Source: Ilyobacter_A sp963675185 (lineage in GTDB: Bacteria; Fusobacteriota; Fusobacteriia; Fusobacteriales; Fusobacteriaceae). From it: a stretch of 64,000 nt of DNA. The translations under genes were made by a program, and so were the position numbers. The stretch is taken from assembly GCA_963675185.2 (NCBI GenBank), contig CAXXOH010000003.1, positions 1,426,001 to 1,490,000 on the forward strand. The letters are read 5' to 3'. The notes beneath the pieces were generated by a model. That model saw nothing but the letters and a program-made list of their open reading frames with translations. It made no database searches and was not told where the DNA came from. Positions 36,301 to 44,501 of this stretch are shown piece by piece. Every line of letters begins with the position of its first letter. The stretch's first letter is position 1.

Positions 36301-36575
36301 ATGTGAGAACACTGAAAATTTTAAATGATATTTTTGCCAAAAATAAGAATATCGAAAAAAAAGTTGTTTTTGGGTCCAGGGCAGCAGGCACATATAAGAG
36401 GACTTCGGATATAGATATAGCTATTTACGGGAAATTGACTAGAGCAGAAGTGAATAGACTAAGAGGTGATCTTGAAGAAAGTGATTGTTTTTATAAGGTG
36501 GACTTGGTCCATTACGAAGCCTTGGCAGACGAAGAGATGAGGAAAAATATAGACAGAGATGGTGTGGAGTTTTAA
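36288..36575 (+). CDS. MNT-type minimal nucleotidyltransferase (pair 4)
   Basis: A 95-aa protein with VFGSRAAGTYKRTSDIDIAI (G29, S30, D41, D43) and KVDLVHY as the third acid. It is the partner of the HEPN gene at 35881. The VanZ-like gene starts 24 bp after its stop, so this pair directly abuts the third polysaccharide block without an intervening repeat. Confidence 0.88.
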   Translation: MFGLDVRTLKILNDIFAKNKNIEKKVVFGSRAAGTYKRTSDIDIAIYGKLTRAEVNRLRGDLEESDCFYKVDLVHYEALADEEMRKNIDRDGVEF

Positions 36576-36599
36576 GTTAGATATTTTTGAGGTGGTTTT

Positions 36600-37097
36600 A
36601 TGAAGAAATACGCGTTTTTAATAGGTTTTATTTTATGGATGTGTCTTATTTTTAATTTATCAAATCAAGATGGGGGGACATCTTTAAGGCAGTCAAATAT
36701 CGTTGTAAGGGCTGTTGAGGATTTTCCTATTTTTGAAAATCTAGGCACAGAAAAAATATCTGTCATTGTCAGGAAATCCGCCCATTTCTTTGTTTATTTT
36801 GTAATGGCGATGATGCTGTATCCGTTTATAAGATTTATAAAAAAAGACACTAAGAATTTAAAATCCGTTCTATATACACTGCTTGCAATTTTTCTATATG
36901 CTTGCTCTGATGAGATTCATCAAATTTTTGTAGATGGAAGGGAGGCCCATTTTACAGATGTATTGATAGACAGCTCTGGTGGTATTACGGGAATACTGGT
37001 ATCAACGTCATTAAGTAAACTTGTGAAAAATCAGATGAATTATCTTGAAAATTTCAGAAAAAAGGAAGCTCAGAAAAAAGTTTCTGAGGTCTCGTAA
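36600..37097 (+). CDS. VanZ-like family membrane protein (copy 2)
   Basis: 165 aa and clearly paralogous to the protein at 19133: FNLSNQDGGTSLRQSNIVVR, RKSAHFFVYFVMAMMLYPF, LYACSDEIHQIFVDGREAHF and DVLIDSSGGITGILVS. It has four hydrophobic segments and a basic C-terminal tail. GAGGTGG precedes the ATG. It lies between the TA island and the third initiating transferase, repeating the order VanZ-like then sugar transferase seen at 19-22 kb. Confidence 0.87.
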   Translation: MKKYAFLIGFILWMCLIFNLSNQDGGTSLRQSNIVVRAVEDFPIFENLGTEKISVIVRKSAHFFVYFVMAMMLYPFIRFIKKDTKNLKSVLYTLLAIFLYACSDEIHQIFVDGREAHFTDVLIDSSGGITGILVSTSLSKLVKNQMNYLENFRKKEAQKKVSEVS

Positions 37098-37340
37098 AGT
37101 ATAGCCGTTGCACTCCCTAGTTTATTGCCAAACTTGGCACAAAAGACGATGCCTTGAGACAATAAAAATTTTTTACGTTGATTGTTTCAAGAGCCGGAGG
37201 TAAGCATGCATAGCAATTTTTGGATGTTCGCGTGGCTTGTGACAAAAAAATTAAAAGAATTTCTTCGTGAAGTTTAGCGGACTAAAAAGGTTTTAAATAG
37301 ATTCATCGATTTAAGCAATAACTCAAGTTATATTAAATAT
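37098..37340. other. Intergenic region with hairpins and a decayed F' module
   Basis: No established gene. tgcca-aact-tggca (37126-37139) and cttgagacaat/attgtttcaag (37153-37163 and 37181-37191, 11-bp stem with one G-T pair) form hairpins. gttcgcgtggcttgtgacaa (37228-37247) is a decayed F' module. Confidence 0.55.
37206..37277 (+). CDS. Possible 23-residue peptide (very uncertain)
   Basis: ATG 37206 follows a GGAGG (37196-37200) by 5 bp. The frame encodes MHSNFWMFAWLVTKKLKEF plus LREV: a hydrophobic start and a charged tail, the general plan of small membrane-active peptides. However, the middle codons are the decayed F' repeat, so the frame could be accidental. Confidence 0.2.
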   Translation: MHSNFWMFAWLVTKKLKEFLREV

Positions 37341-37345
37341 TTTTA

Positions 37346-37368
37346 AGCCGCTTATTTGAGCGGTTTTT
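37346..37368 (+). terminator. Rho-independent terminator
   Basis: ccgct (37348-37352) pairs with agcgg (37359-37363) across a 6-base loop and is followed by TTTTTGTTTT. It separates the VanZ-like gene from the third sugar-transferase operon. The DNA after it (cttgtaaaacattgg, gaattatattatag) resembles that after the 19831 terminator. Confidence 0.7.
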
Positions 37369-37375
37369 GTTTTGA

Positions 37376-37430
37376 CCTTGTAAAACATTGGATATGGTAA
37401 TAGAATTATATTATAGAAGGGTATATTGAG
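37376..37430 (+). promoter_or_regulatory. Candidate promoter region of the third polysaccharide operon
   Basis: cttgtaaaa followed about 20 bp later by gaattatattatag is shared in layout with cttgtaaaatatctc and aaaattatatag at 19858-19900. In both places it follows a terminator and precedes an initiating-transferase operon. -10-like TATATT/TTATAT sequences are present, but the -35 spacing is not canonical. Confidence 0.3.
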
Positions 37431-37517
37431 CTCGTCTTGTATAGATAATTAAAAGGATAATTCGAGAATTGTGGATACGGCACACTGTAGCATATATGGG
37501 TTGAGGGGTTGGTAAAA

Positions 37518-38807
37518 ATGACCAGGCATCTAAAGAACATCCCGATAAAAATTATATATATATCTTCGCTAGTTTTCTTCTACTTCTCCATATTCTGGAT
37601 TTTTCAGATAAAGATAGAACCCTATATAATATTTTCATGGTTTTTCGTACTCTTCACCCTATATTACATCATGGACCTGTTCAATTTCCAAGTTTCTGGG
37701 TACAGGGTACAGGACGGCATATTGTCACTTACCTTTCACTTTTTCAACTCAGTGATCTTCTACCTATTCTACAGGGCGGAAAAGTTTTTGGTGATATTTT
37801 TTATAATAGCTGTTTTGGAAAACCTTGCAAAGTTTTTTCTCATAAAACGCGGCGTTCACAGGGAAAAAATTTTAATTTTGGGGAGCTCCTGTAAAAATGA
37901 AGAGATAAAAAAGGCGATATTCAAAGACAAAAACTACGATTATGTCGGATACCTTGGGGATAAGCAGATGGGCGGAGAAAAGAGTTTGGGTGACTATAAA
38001 AATTTGCCTGAAGTTGTAATCCAAAACAGGGTGGATAAAATAGTTGTACTCGACACCGAGATGGAAAAGCCCTTTGTCAGGCATCTCTTGAGCCTGAAAA
38101 CCAAAGGCGTAGATATAAAGGATTATTTTACCTTCCACGAGGAGATGCGTTGGAGAATAGACGTAAAGAGTATAGATGAGAGATGGCTGGCTTTTAGCAG
38201 CGGGTTCAACATCTACCATACCGGTTATCAAAAAAAATTAAAAAGGGTTTTTGATATTTTCATGGCGATTATTGTGCTCATACTTGCAAGCCCGATCATG
38301 ATTTTAACTGCGATAATTATAAAAGCAGAGTCGCCCGGGCCTGTTTTTTTTATTCAGAATAGAGTGGGATACAACGGAGAGGTATTTAATATTCTAAAAT
38401 TCAGGTCTATGAAAAAGGATGCTGAAAAAGACGGACCTAAGTGGGCTGAGAAAAACGATCCCAGGGTGACTAGGTTCGGGAAGTTAATGAGAAGGGCGAG
38501 GATAGACGAGCTCCCTCAGCTTCTGAATATCCTGAGGGGCGAGATGAGCTTCGTGGGACCCAGACCTGAAAGGCCGATTTTTATTGACAAGCTGGAGAAA
38601 GAGATACCATTTTATAACTTGAGGCATTCTGTACAGCCCGGGCTCACAGGTTGGGCGCAGGTTATGTACCCATACGGAGCAAGCGTGGATGATGCCCTCT
38701 GCAAGTTGGAGTACGACTTGTACTATATAAAATATCAGAATTTTATAATGGACATGCTTATACTGCTTAAGACCATAAGGATAGTTGTTTTTGGTAAGGG
38801 AAGATAA
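37518..38807 (+). CDS. Polyprenyl-phosphate sugar-phosphate transferase (second type, copy B)
   Basis: 429 aa and closely similar to the protein at 20851 throughout, including the shared HLKN start, DLFNFQVSGYRVQDG, KGVDIKDYFTFHEEM, RIDELPQLLNILRGEMSFVG and QPGLTGWAQVMYPYGASVDD. N-terminal membrane segments are followed by a Rossmann-like domain and the catalytic domain with the Asp-Glu dyad. ATG 37518 follows GAGGGG by 9 bp and is preferred to TTG 37509. It heads the third block; an F-H-F'-H' repeat block lies between it and the first glycosyltransferase. Confidence 0.91.
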   Translation: MTRHLKNIPIKIIYISSLVFFYFSIFWIFQIKIEPYIIFSWFFVLFTLYYIMDLFNFQVSGYRVQDGILSLTFHFFNSVIFYLFYRAEKFLVIFFIIAVLENLAKFFLIKRGVHREKILILGSSCKNEEIKKAIFKDKNYDYVGYLGDKQMGGEKSLGDYKNLPEVVIQNRVDKIVVLDTEMEKPFVRHLLSLKTKGVDIKDYFTFHEEMRWRIDVKSIDERWLAFSSGFNIYHTGYQKKLKRVFDIFMAIIVLILASPIMILTAIIIKAESPGPVFFIQNRVGYNGEVFNILKFRSMKKDAEKDGPKWAEKNDPRVTRFGKLMRRARIDELPQLLNILRGEMSFVGPRPERPIFIDKLEKEIPFYNLRHSVQPGLTGWAQVMYPYGASVDDALCKLEYDLYYIKYQNFIMDMLILLKTIRIVVFGKGR

Positions 38808-38845
38808 TAATTATAGCTATTTTTTAAATTATTAAATTGATTTTA

Positions 38846-39050
38846 GTAATGAATCACGCGAATAAAAAACATTTCTGGCACAGAATAACACAGAGTAAGA
38901 AAATTTATAAATATACAGAAAAAAGCATTCTCTAAGGATTTTAATCAATTCGTGTGATCCGTGAAGATTCGCGACAAAAAAATATTTTTAATATGTTTTC
39001 TCTGTGCAGCCCATATTTAAAATCTTTGTGAAATTCTGTGACCAAAAAAG
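38846..39050. repeat. F-H-F'-H' repeat block
   Basis: tgaatcacgcgaat (F), ggcacagaataacacagag (H), ttcgtgtgatccgtgaagat-tcgcgac (F') and ctctgtgcagcccat, attctgtgaccaaaa (H'). The order is that of the unit at 1-269. It occupies most of the 338-bp gap between the initiating transferase and the GT4 gene. Confidence 0.8.
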
Positions 39051-39145
39051 ATTTTGTAAATAAATTCAGTAAATTATCATGAAAAAGTCGCAATCGGCAA
39101 TTCTATATAAATTCGTGACAAGAAATAGTTGTATAAGGAGAGCTT

Positions 39146-40303
39146 ATGAAGATAGTGCATTGTGCGGAGTGGTATTATCCAAAACAGGATGGGGTATCGA
39201 ACGTTGTGAAAAGGTATGCAGAGTACTTTTCTGGGCAGGGGCACGAGTCATGGGTGATAACTTCTTTGTGGGATAACAGCAAGGAGTATGAGGAGATCAG
39301 CGGTGTGAAAGTTGTCAGGCTGCCGGTTTACGGTAACGATGTGAAGGGGATAAGGGGAGATAAAGCAGCCTTTTTGGATATACTGAGAAAAGAGCGATTT
39401 GATGTGGTGGTGACCTATGCCGCACAGACCTGGCACTTCGACATCCTGAAAAAACTGAGCAAGGCTGACATAGGCAGCCCGGTTCTCATAGGGTTCCCAT
39501 GCGGGTTTTCGGGGCTTGTAGGGTTTAGAAGATTTTTTTACGCTGACTACTTCAGGGTACTCCCAAAATACCTGAGTAATTTTGACCTGCTTGCACTGCA
39601 CTCAAAAAACTATATAGATTATAGATTTGTAAAAAATAATTATTCTGGTGAGATGGCGGTCATCCCAAACGGAGTGGATATGGGGGAGTTTTCAGATATA
39701 GACTCTATAGAAGAAAAGGAAATAAGGGAACTTCTCGTACAAAACGGAGTTGATCCTGAAAAAAAACTGATTTTAAATGTAGGGAACCATATGCATGCGA
39801 AAAACCATAAAGACTTTATAAAACTTTCCAAATTTTTTAAGAATTGCCAGTTCATCCAGGTCGGAAGAGACCCCGGGGGCCTATGGAGCTGCGGCAAAAA
39901 ATGCAGAAGGTCGGACAGGAGAATGCCGAACTACCACTCGTTGAAGCTGGAGAGAAAGGAACTGCTCCGCCTGTATAAAATCGCAGATGTATTCGTGCTT
40001 ACTTCCACAACCGAAATGTTCCCGCTGGTTATTTTGGAAAGCATGGCGTCGAAGACCCCTTTCATATCTTATGATGTAGGGGCGGTGAGCGGATTAAAAT
40101 GTGGGATAACCGTTGGGGACTTTAAAGGCCTCAAGGCAGCTCTGGCCGGCTTGTTGGAGGATAGTGAAAGGTATGCTGTTTTGGAAGAGGCTGGCTACCA
40201 GGAAGCGGCTGGGAATTACAAGTGGGAAGAAATTTTGAAAAGATACAAAAGGATAGTCGATGAGCTCAGATCAAGGTCGAAAGAAGGAAATAACAATGCC
40301 TAG
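39146..40303 (+). CDS. Glycosyltransferase family 4
   Basis: A 385-aa GT-B enzyme: KIVHCAEWYYPKQDGVSNVV at the N-terminus, IPNGVDMGEFSD in the linker, and VLTSTTEMFPLVILESMAS (EX7E) in the C-terminal half. An unusual Cys/Arg-rich loop, WSCGKKCRRSDRRMPNYHSL, at about residues 247-266 interrupts the donor domain. AAGGAGAGC precedes the ATG. It overlaps the next gene by 8 bp. Substrate unknown. Confidence 0.9.
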   Translation: MKIVHCAEWYYPKQDGVSNVVKRYAEYFSGQGHESWVITSLWDNSKEYEEISGVKVVRLPVYGNDVKGIRGDKAAFLDILRKERFDVVVTYAAQTWHFDILKKLSKADIGSPVLIGFPCGFSGLVGFRRFFYADYFRVLPKYLSNFDLLALHSKNYIDYRFVKNNYSGEMAVIPNGVDMGEFSDIDSIEEKEIRELLVQNGVDPEKKLILNVGNHMHAKNHKDFIKLSKFFKNCQFIQVGRDPGGLWSCGKKCRRSDRRMPNYHSLKLERKELLRLYKIADVFVLTSTTEMFPLVILESMASKTPFISYDVGAVSGLKCGITVGDFKGLKAALAGLLEDSERYAVLEEAGYQEAAGNYKWEEILKRYKRIVDELRSRSKEGNNNA

Positions 40304-41078
40304 GGTAAGTGTTATAATGCCGTGTTACAACGAGGAAAAGAATGTGAAGGAAGCTGTGGAGAGCATTTTAAATCAAACGTTCACAGATTTCGAGCTTATA
40401 ATAATAGACGATTGTTCAACGGACGGGACTTTCGGTATATTGGAGTATTATGAAAAAAAGGATAAAAGGGTGCGTATTTTAAAAAACAGTTCAAACATTG
40501 GCGTGGCTGCGTCGGCAAATATTGGGATTAAAAATTCATATGGAACTTATATAGCCAGGATGGATGCAGATGATTTTTCGTTGCCGGAAAGGCTTGAAAA
40601 ACAGTACCGATATATGGAAAGGAACCAAGAAGTGGTGCTCTTGGGTACATTTTGTAAAAATGTGGACGGACTCGGAAGTAAGAAACTGGTCTCTTTCCCC
40701 CAGGAAGACGAGGGCATAAGGGAGTACATGAAAAGAGACAACCCCTTTATCCAATCGAGCACTATGTTTAAAAAAATAGTATCCGGGGGCTTAGTGCAGT
40801 ACCGGGATATGCAGGTTTACGAAGACTACGACCTTTGGATCAGGCTGGGAAGCTTTGGTGAATACCACATACTAGGTGAGGTGCTTGTAGAGAGAAAAGA
40901 GGACGACAACTTTAAAAGTAGAAAGGTATGGAAAGGGCTGGACAAAAAACAGATATACAGGATGAGGCTCGGATACCAGATAGAGGCGATGAAAAAATTT
41001 GGCTTTAGTTTTAAGGGGAGTGTTTTCTGCATGAAGACGGTCCTTAGTATTTTTGTCAGCTATGTGAGGTGTATGTAG
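40296..41078 (+). CDS. Glycosyltransferase family 2
   Basis: A 260-aa GT-A enzyme with VSVIMPCYNEEKNVKEAVES, IIDDCSTDGT, IARMDADDFSLPERL (DXD) and VYEDYDLWIRLG (acceptor side). ATG 40296 has AAGAAGGA upstream and fits the family's usual start better than the in-frame ATG at 40260. The DDFS/RLEKQ pattern resembles beta-glycosyltransferases of O-antigen loci. Substrate unknown. Confidence 0.9.
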   Translation: MPRVSVIMPCYNEEKNVKEAVESILNQTFTDFELIIIDDCSTDGTFGILEYYEKKDKRVRILKNSSNIGVAASANIGIKNSYGTYIARMDADDFSLPERLEKQYRYMERNQEVVLLGTFCKNVDGLGSKKLVSFPQEDEGIREYMKRDNPFIQSSTMFKKIVSGGLVQYRDMQVYEDYDLWIRLGSFGEYHILGEVLVERKEDDNFKSRKVWKGLDKKQIYRMRLGYQIEAMKKFGFSFKGSVFCMKTVLSIFVSYVRCM

Positions 41079-41103
41079 CACGTTGAAGCGGGGAGGAGTA
41101 GCC

Positions 41104-42366
41104 ATGAAGAAAAAAGCATTCAATACCCTATGTTTTTTGATTTTCATATCTATAGTGACCTACCCCATTCCAGAATTTCGGATTTCGGAGGCCCCGCTGC
41201 TAATTTTTTTGTTGCTGTGGCTGGCAGGGTACACCGTTATATTTATTTTTTGTTCGATTGAATTCGACGGAAAGTTTAAAGTTACCAAGAGTAAGGATGA
41301 GCTGATATTTTATTCATCCATATTTTTTATTGTCGTATCGCTAATGTTTACCCAGATGCTCCACGGTTATCCAAACTACAGGTCAGTATTAAATACCATT
41401 GCTTTTTTACTCCTGATGGTCTTGATGACGAATTTAAAAATAGGAACGTACGGTTTGGAAAAGATATACAGGGTGCTTATACTGACGGGCATATGCCTTA
41501 CGTTGTATGGGTATTATGGGTATGTCAGCCAAAATGTCGGGACGGAAACCCAGAGTGATGTATGGCTTAACTACTCAAGGTACTTTGGCATTCACTATAC
41601 ACCGTCTACAAGGAATTCAGATGCCCACTTCATAGCCATCCCGTTAGTGCTTTTGTTCTCGAAGATTTTTTATGCAAGAAGGATAAAACTCAAAATTTTC
41701 GACACCCTTGTTTTTTTGCTTTTATTCACGGCTTTGGTGCTCTCCTTTTCAAGGAGCGCCTGGGTAGCTTTTTTGATTTCCACATCGTATCTGATACTGA
41801 GAAAAAAGGGTTTGAAAAAGTACGTAAAGATACTTCTGCTGGTACCTTCGCTTTTGTTCATTGGCTATACGGCGCTTAGGTATTTTGAGATGGGCAGGTA
41901 TTTTGTGGGCAAGATATTGAGCCTCATAGACAGCGAAAAGACCAAAAATTATCTCATGGAGATAACGAGCAACAGAGACAGGGGGCTACTGTTAAAAAAT
42001 GGGGTTAAACTGTTTTTTGATAATCCTTTTGGGGTGGGCCTCGACAATATAAGATACCATGAATTCCATAACTCGGCTAGAATACCATACCATGTTGAAA
42101 ATAACTACTTAAATGTTTTGATAGAGCTGGGATTCGGGGGATTTTTGGCCTTTTTTACCATATGGTTTTACCCTTTATTTAAGATAATTTTAAAAAGAAG
42201 GATAACGTACGTAGAAGCAGGCATGCAGGGTATGATTATATATATGTTGGTAGTTATGATATTCAATGTGGAGACATTAAACTTCTATCATTGGATGGTG
42301 TACTCAGTAATCTGGATGGCGCATTTTAACTCTAGAAAGACTAGAAGGCAAAGGGAAAGAGTATGA
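41104..42366 (+). CDS. O-antigen polymerase/ligase-like membrane protein (second Wzy candidate)
   Basis: A 420-aa protein with about ten to twelve membrane segments. A periplasmic-type loop has NSDAHFIAIPLVLLF, FSRSAWVAFLIS and GVGLDNIRYHEFHNSAR, and the Wzy_C-like segment is ENNYLNVLIELGFGGFLAF. ATG 41104 follows GGGGAGGAG by 5 bp (an in-frame TTG at 41083 is less likely). It overlaps the GT11 gene by 4 bp. This is the only polymerase between 15 and 64 kb, and no Wzx lies in this block. Confidence 0.84.
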   Translation: MKKKAFNTLCFLIFISIVTYPIPEFRISEAPLLIFLLLWLAGYTVIFIFCSIEFDGKFKVTKSKDELIFYSSIFFIVVSLMFTQMLHGYPNYRSVLNTIAFLLLMVLMTNLKIGTYGLEKIYRVLILTGICLTLYGYYGYVSQNVGTETQSDVWLNYSRYFGIHYTPSTRNSDAHFIAIPLVLLFSKIFYARRIKLKIFDTLVFLLLFTALVLSFSRSAWVAFLISTSYLILRKKGLKKYVKILLLVPSLLFIGYTALRYFEMGRYFVGKILSLIDSEKTKNYLMEITSNRDRGLLLKNGVKLFFDNPFGVGLDNIRYHEFHNSARIPYHVENNYLNVLIELGFGGFLAFFTIWFYPLFKIILKRRITYVEAGMQGMIIYMLVVMIFNVETLNFYHWMVYSVIWMAHFNSRKTRRQRERV

Positions 42367-43220
42367 AGATAGTCAAAGTGATAGGCGGCTTGGGGAATCA
42401 GATGTTTCAATATGCGTTTTACAAAAGCTTAGCTGAAATGGGGCATGAGGTCAAACTCGACCTCGGCGGGTTTGACTACTACCACCGTCATAACGGGTAT
42501 GAGCTAGATAAAGTATTTAATTTAAGCTATAAGGAAGCCACACGTGAGGAGGTAGAACTCTTTGTATCAGGAATCCCAGGGGTAATCTCAAATATAAAAA
42601 AGAGGTTTTTTAACAAAAAAGCATACGTGGAAAGGGATATTTCGTATAAGGAGGAGGTTTTCAATATAGACGGGGAAGTCTACTATGAAGGCTACTGGCA
42701 GAGTGAAAAATATTTTCAGTGTATACGTGATTTGATTTTAAAGTCCTATAAATTTAGAGTCCCACTAGATGGGAAGAACTTGGATGTTTCTCAAAAAATA
42801 CAAACCGAAAATTCTGTAGGGATCCATGTGAGAAGGGGAGACTATATCACAAACTACGATGCTGCAAGGCTGCACGGGGGTATATGTGATACTGCTTACT
42901 ATATGAGGGCTGTAAAAACAATAGGAGAAAAAGTTCCCAACCCCACCTACTATATATTTTCAGATGATAAAGAGTGGGTTAAAGAAAATCTAAGAATAGG
43001 CAATAATCTGCATTATGTGGACTGGAATTATGGTGAGGACAGTTATAGAGATATGCAGCTTATGAGTATGTGCAAACACAATATAATTGCAAACAGTTCT
43101 TTTAGCTGGTGGGGGGCTTGGCTGAACAGAAATCCAGAAAAAATAATAGTGGCGCCTCTGAGATGGTTTAACAAAAGGGAAGCTAAGGATATAGTTCCGC
43201 AAAATTGGCTAAGAGTATAG
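42363..43220 (+). CDS. Alpha-1,2-fucosyltransferase-like glycosyltransferase (GT11)
   Basis: 285 aa with the GT11 hallmarks GGLGNQMFQYAFYKSL (residues 8-23), VGIHVRRGDYITNYD (GDP-fucose binding HxRRGD) and IANSSFSWWGAWLN near the C-terminus. It would transfer L-fucose from GDP-fucose, made by Gmd and Fcl encoded at both ends of the window, onto the growing repeat unit. Its start overlaps the stop of the Wzy-like gene, so it belongs to the third operon. Confidence 0.93.
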   Translation: MKIVKVIGGLGNQMFQYAFYKSLAEMGHEVKLDLGGFDYYHRHNGYELDKVFNLSYKEATREEVELFVSGIPGVISNIKKRFFNKKAYVERDISYKEEVFNIDGEVYYEGYWQSEKYFQCIRDLILKSYKFRVPLDGKNLDVSQKIQTENSVGIHVRRGDYITNYDAARLHGGICDTAYYMRAVKTIGEKVPNPTYYIFSDDKEWVKENLRIGNNLHYVDWNYGEDSYRDMQLMSMCKHNIIANSSFSWWGAWLNRNPEKIIVAPLRWFNKREAKDIVPQNWLRV

Positions 43221-43244
43221 AATACTGTAGGTGAGGGGGTAGCT

Positions 43245-44072
43245 ATGGAGATTTCAGTTTTAGTGTCACTTTGCAACAAGGAAAATCCAAAATTTTTGAT
43301 TAGGGCGCTAAACAGTATTATGGATCAGACCCTAAAGCCAAAAGAAATAGTCCTGATAAAAGACGGCCCTTTGACAAAAGAGTTGGACGAGGTGGTCGAT
43401 GAATGCTTAAAAAAATATCCTGAACTTTTTAAGGTATATTCCTTTGAAAAAAATATGGGATTGGGAAAATCCCTTAGATTTGGGGTAGAGAAGTGCTCGT
43501 ATGACATAATAGCCAGGATGGACACCGACGATATATCCAAAGCGAATAGATTTGAGAAACAACTGGGGGTGCTTATGGCTAATCCGGACATCGATGTAGT
43601 CAGTTCATGGATGGAGGAATTTGAAGGGGTGGAAAGTAATGTTATAGATGAGAAAAGGGTGCCGGAAACACAGGATGAAATATATGAGTACGCAAAGTCA
43701 AGAAACCCTGTGAACCATCCGGTTGTGATGTTTAGAAAAGCCGCTGTTCTAGAAGCCGGAAATTACATGGAGTTCCCTTACAATGAGGATTATTATCTTT
43801 GGGTGAGGATGCTTGTAAGGGGGCATAGATTCTACAATATCCAGGAGAGCCTGCTGCTGTTTAGGAGCAGTGAAAAAACATTTAAGAGGCGTGGAGGTTG
43901 GAAATACGCCTGGCAGGACATTTTACTGCAGAAAGAGTTCCGTAAGCTGGGTTTAGTCACAAAATACCGGATGGTAAAGAATATAATCATAAGGGTGAGT
44001 GTGAGGTTGCTGCCAAATTTTGCAAGAGAACTAATTTACAAGGACTTGCTTAGGAGAGTAAAAACTATATAA
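43245..44072 (+). CDS. Glycosyltransferase family 2
   Basis: 275 aa with ISVLVSLCNKENPKFLIRAL, VLIKDGPLTKELDEVV, NMGLGKSLRFGVEKCSYDII and ARMDTDDISKANRFEKQL (DXD), and FPYNEDYYLWVRML. The SLCNKENP opening and IKDGP motif are those of GT2 enzymes of the amylovoran/WfgS type, often galactosyl- or N-acetylglucosaminyl-transferases; this assignment is tentative. GAGGGGG precedes the ATG. It is the last gene of the operon; a repeat block follows. Confidence 0.9.
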   Translation: MEISVLVSLCNKENPKFLIRALNSIMDQTLKPKEIVLIKDGPLTKELDEVVDECLKKYPELFKVYSFEKNMGLGKSLRFGVEKCSYDIIARMDTDDISKANRFEKQLGVLMANPDIDVVSSWMEEFEGVESNVIDEKRVPETQDEIYEYAKSRNPVNHPVVMFRKAAVLEAGNYMEFPYNEDYYLWVRMLVRGHRFYNIQESLLLFRSSEKTFKRRGGWKYAWQDILLQKEFRKLGLVTKYRMVKNIIIRVSVRLLPNFARELIYKDLLRRVKTI

Positions 44073-44087
44073 ATATACTATTGTTTT

Positions 44088-44260
44088 AGTCATGGATCAT
44101 ATGAATTGACTCCAATATAAAATATTAAAAAATATTTTGGACACAGAGCTATTCAGAGAAAAAATAGAGAGTTTCACAGAGTGAGAAAATTTACAAATAC
44201 ATAAAAGCATTGTTTAAGGGTTTTAATCAATCCGTGAAGATTCGTGGCAAAAAAATTTTG
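44088..44260. repeat. F-H-F' repeat block upstream of the long ugd
   Basis: tagtcatggatcatatgaat (decayed F), ggacacagagctattcagag and gtttcacagag (H), then atccgtgaagattcgtggc (F'). H' is missing. The rest of the gap up to 44487 is AT-rich with no gene that I can support. Confidence 0.7.
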
Positions 44261-44501
44261 TAGATAAATTCAGTAATGCGTACCTAAAAATTTTATATAC
44301 AACCAAATGAAGTGAGGACTAAATAAAGAGTAAGTAGTCGGATATTTTGAATTATTATTCATTTAAAGGAAATAGATTAAAGGTTTGGTAGATATTAAAA
44401 TAAACCACACGAGGTGCGGACAATACAGGAATAGTTGATTATTAAACCTAGAAAAATAATAAGGTTATTTTATTTTGATAATAGATTGGGGGCTAGACAA
44501 A

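Noticed and set aside
29228..36575. Integron-type cassette array
   Set aside because: Repeats separate single genes or gene pairs as attC sites would, but I see no integrase and no paired GTTRRRY/RYYYAAC core sites; the repeats are long and directly homologous.
39079..39276. 65-codon frame overlapping the start of the GT4 gene at 39146
   Set aside because: It starts in repeat sequence, overlaps the real gene in another frame and has no Shine-Dalgarno site.
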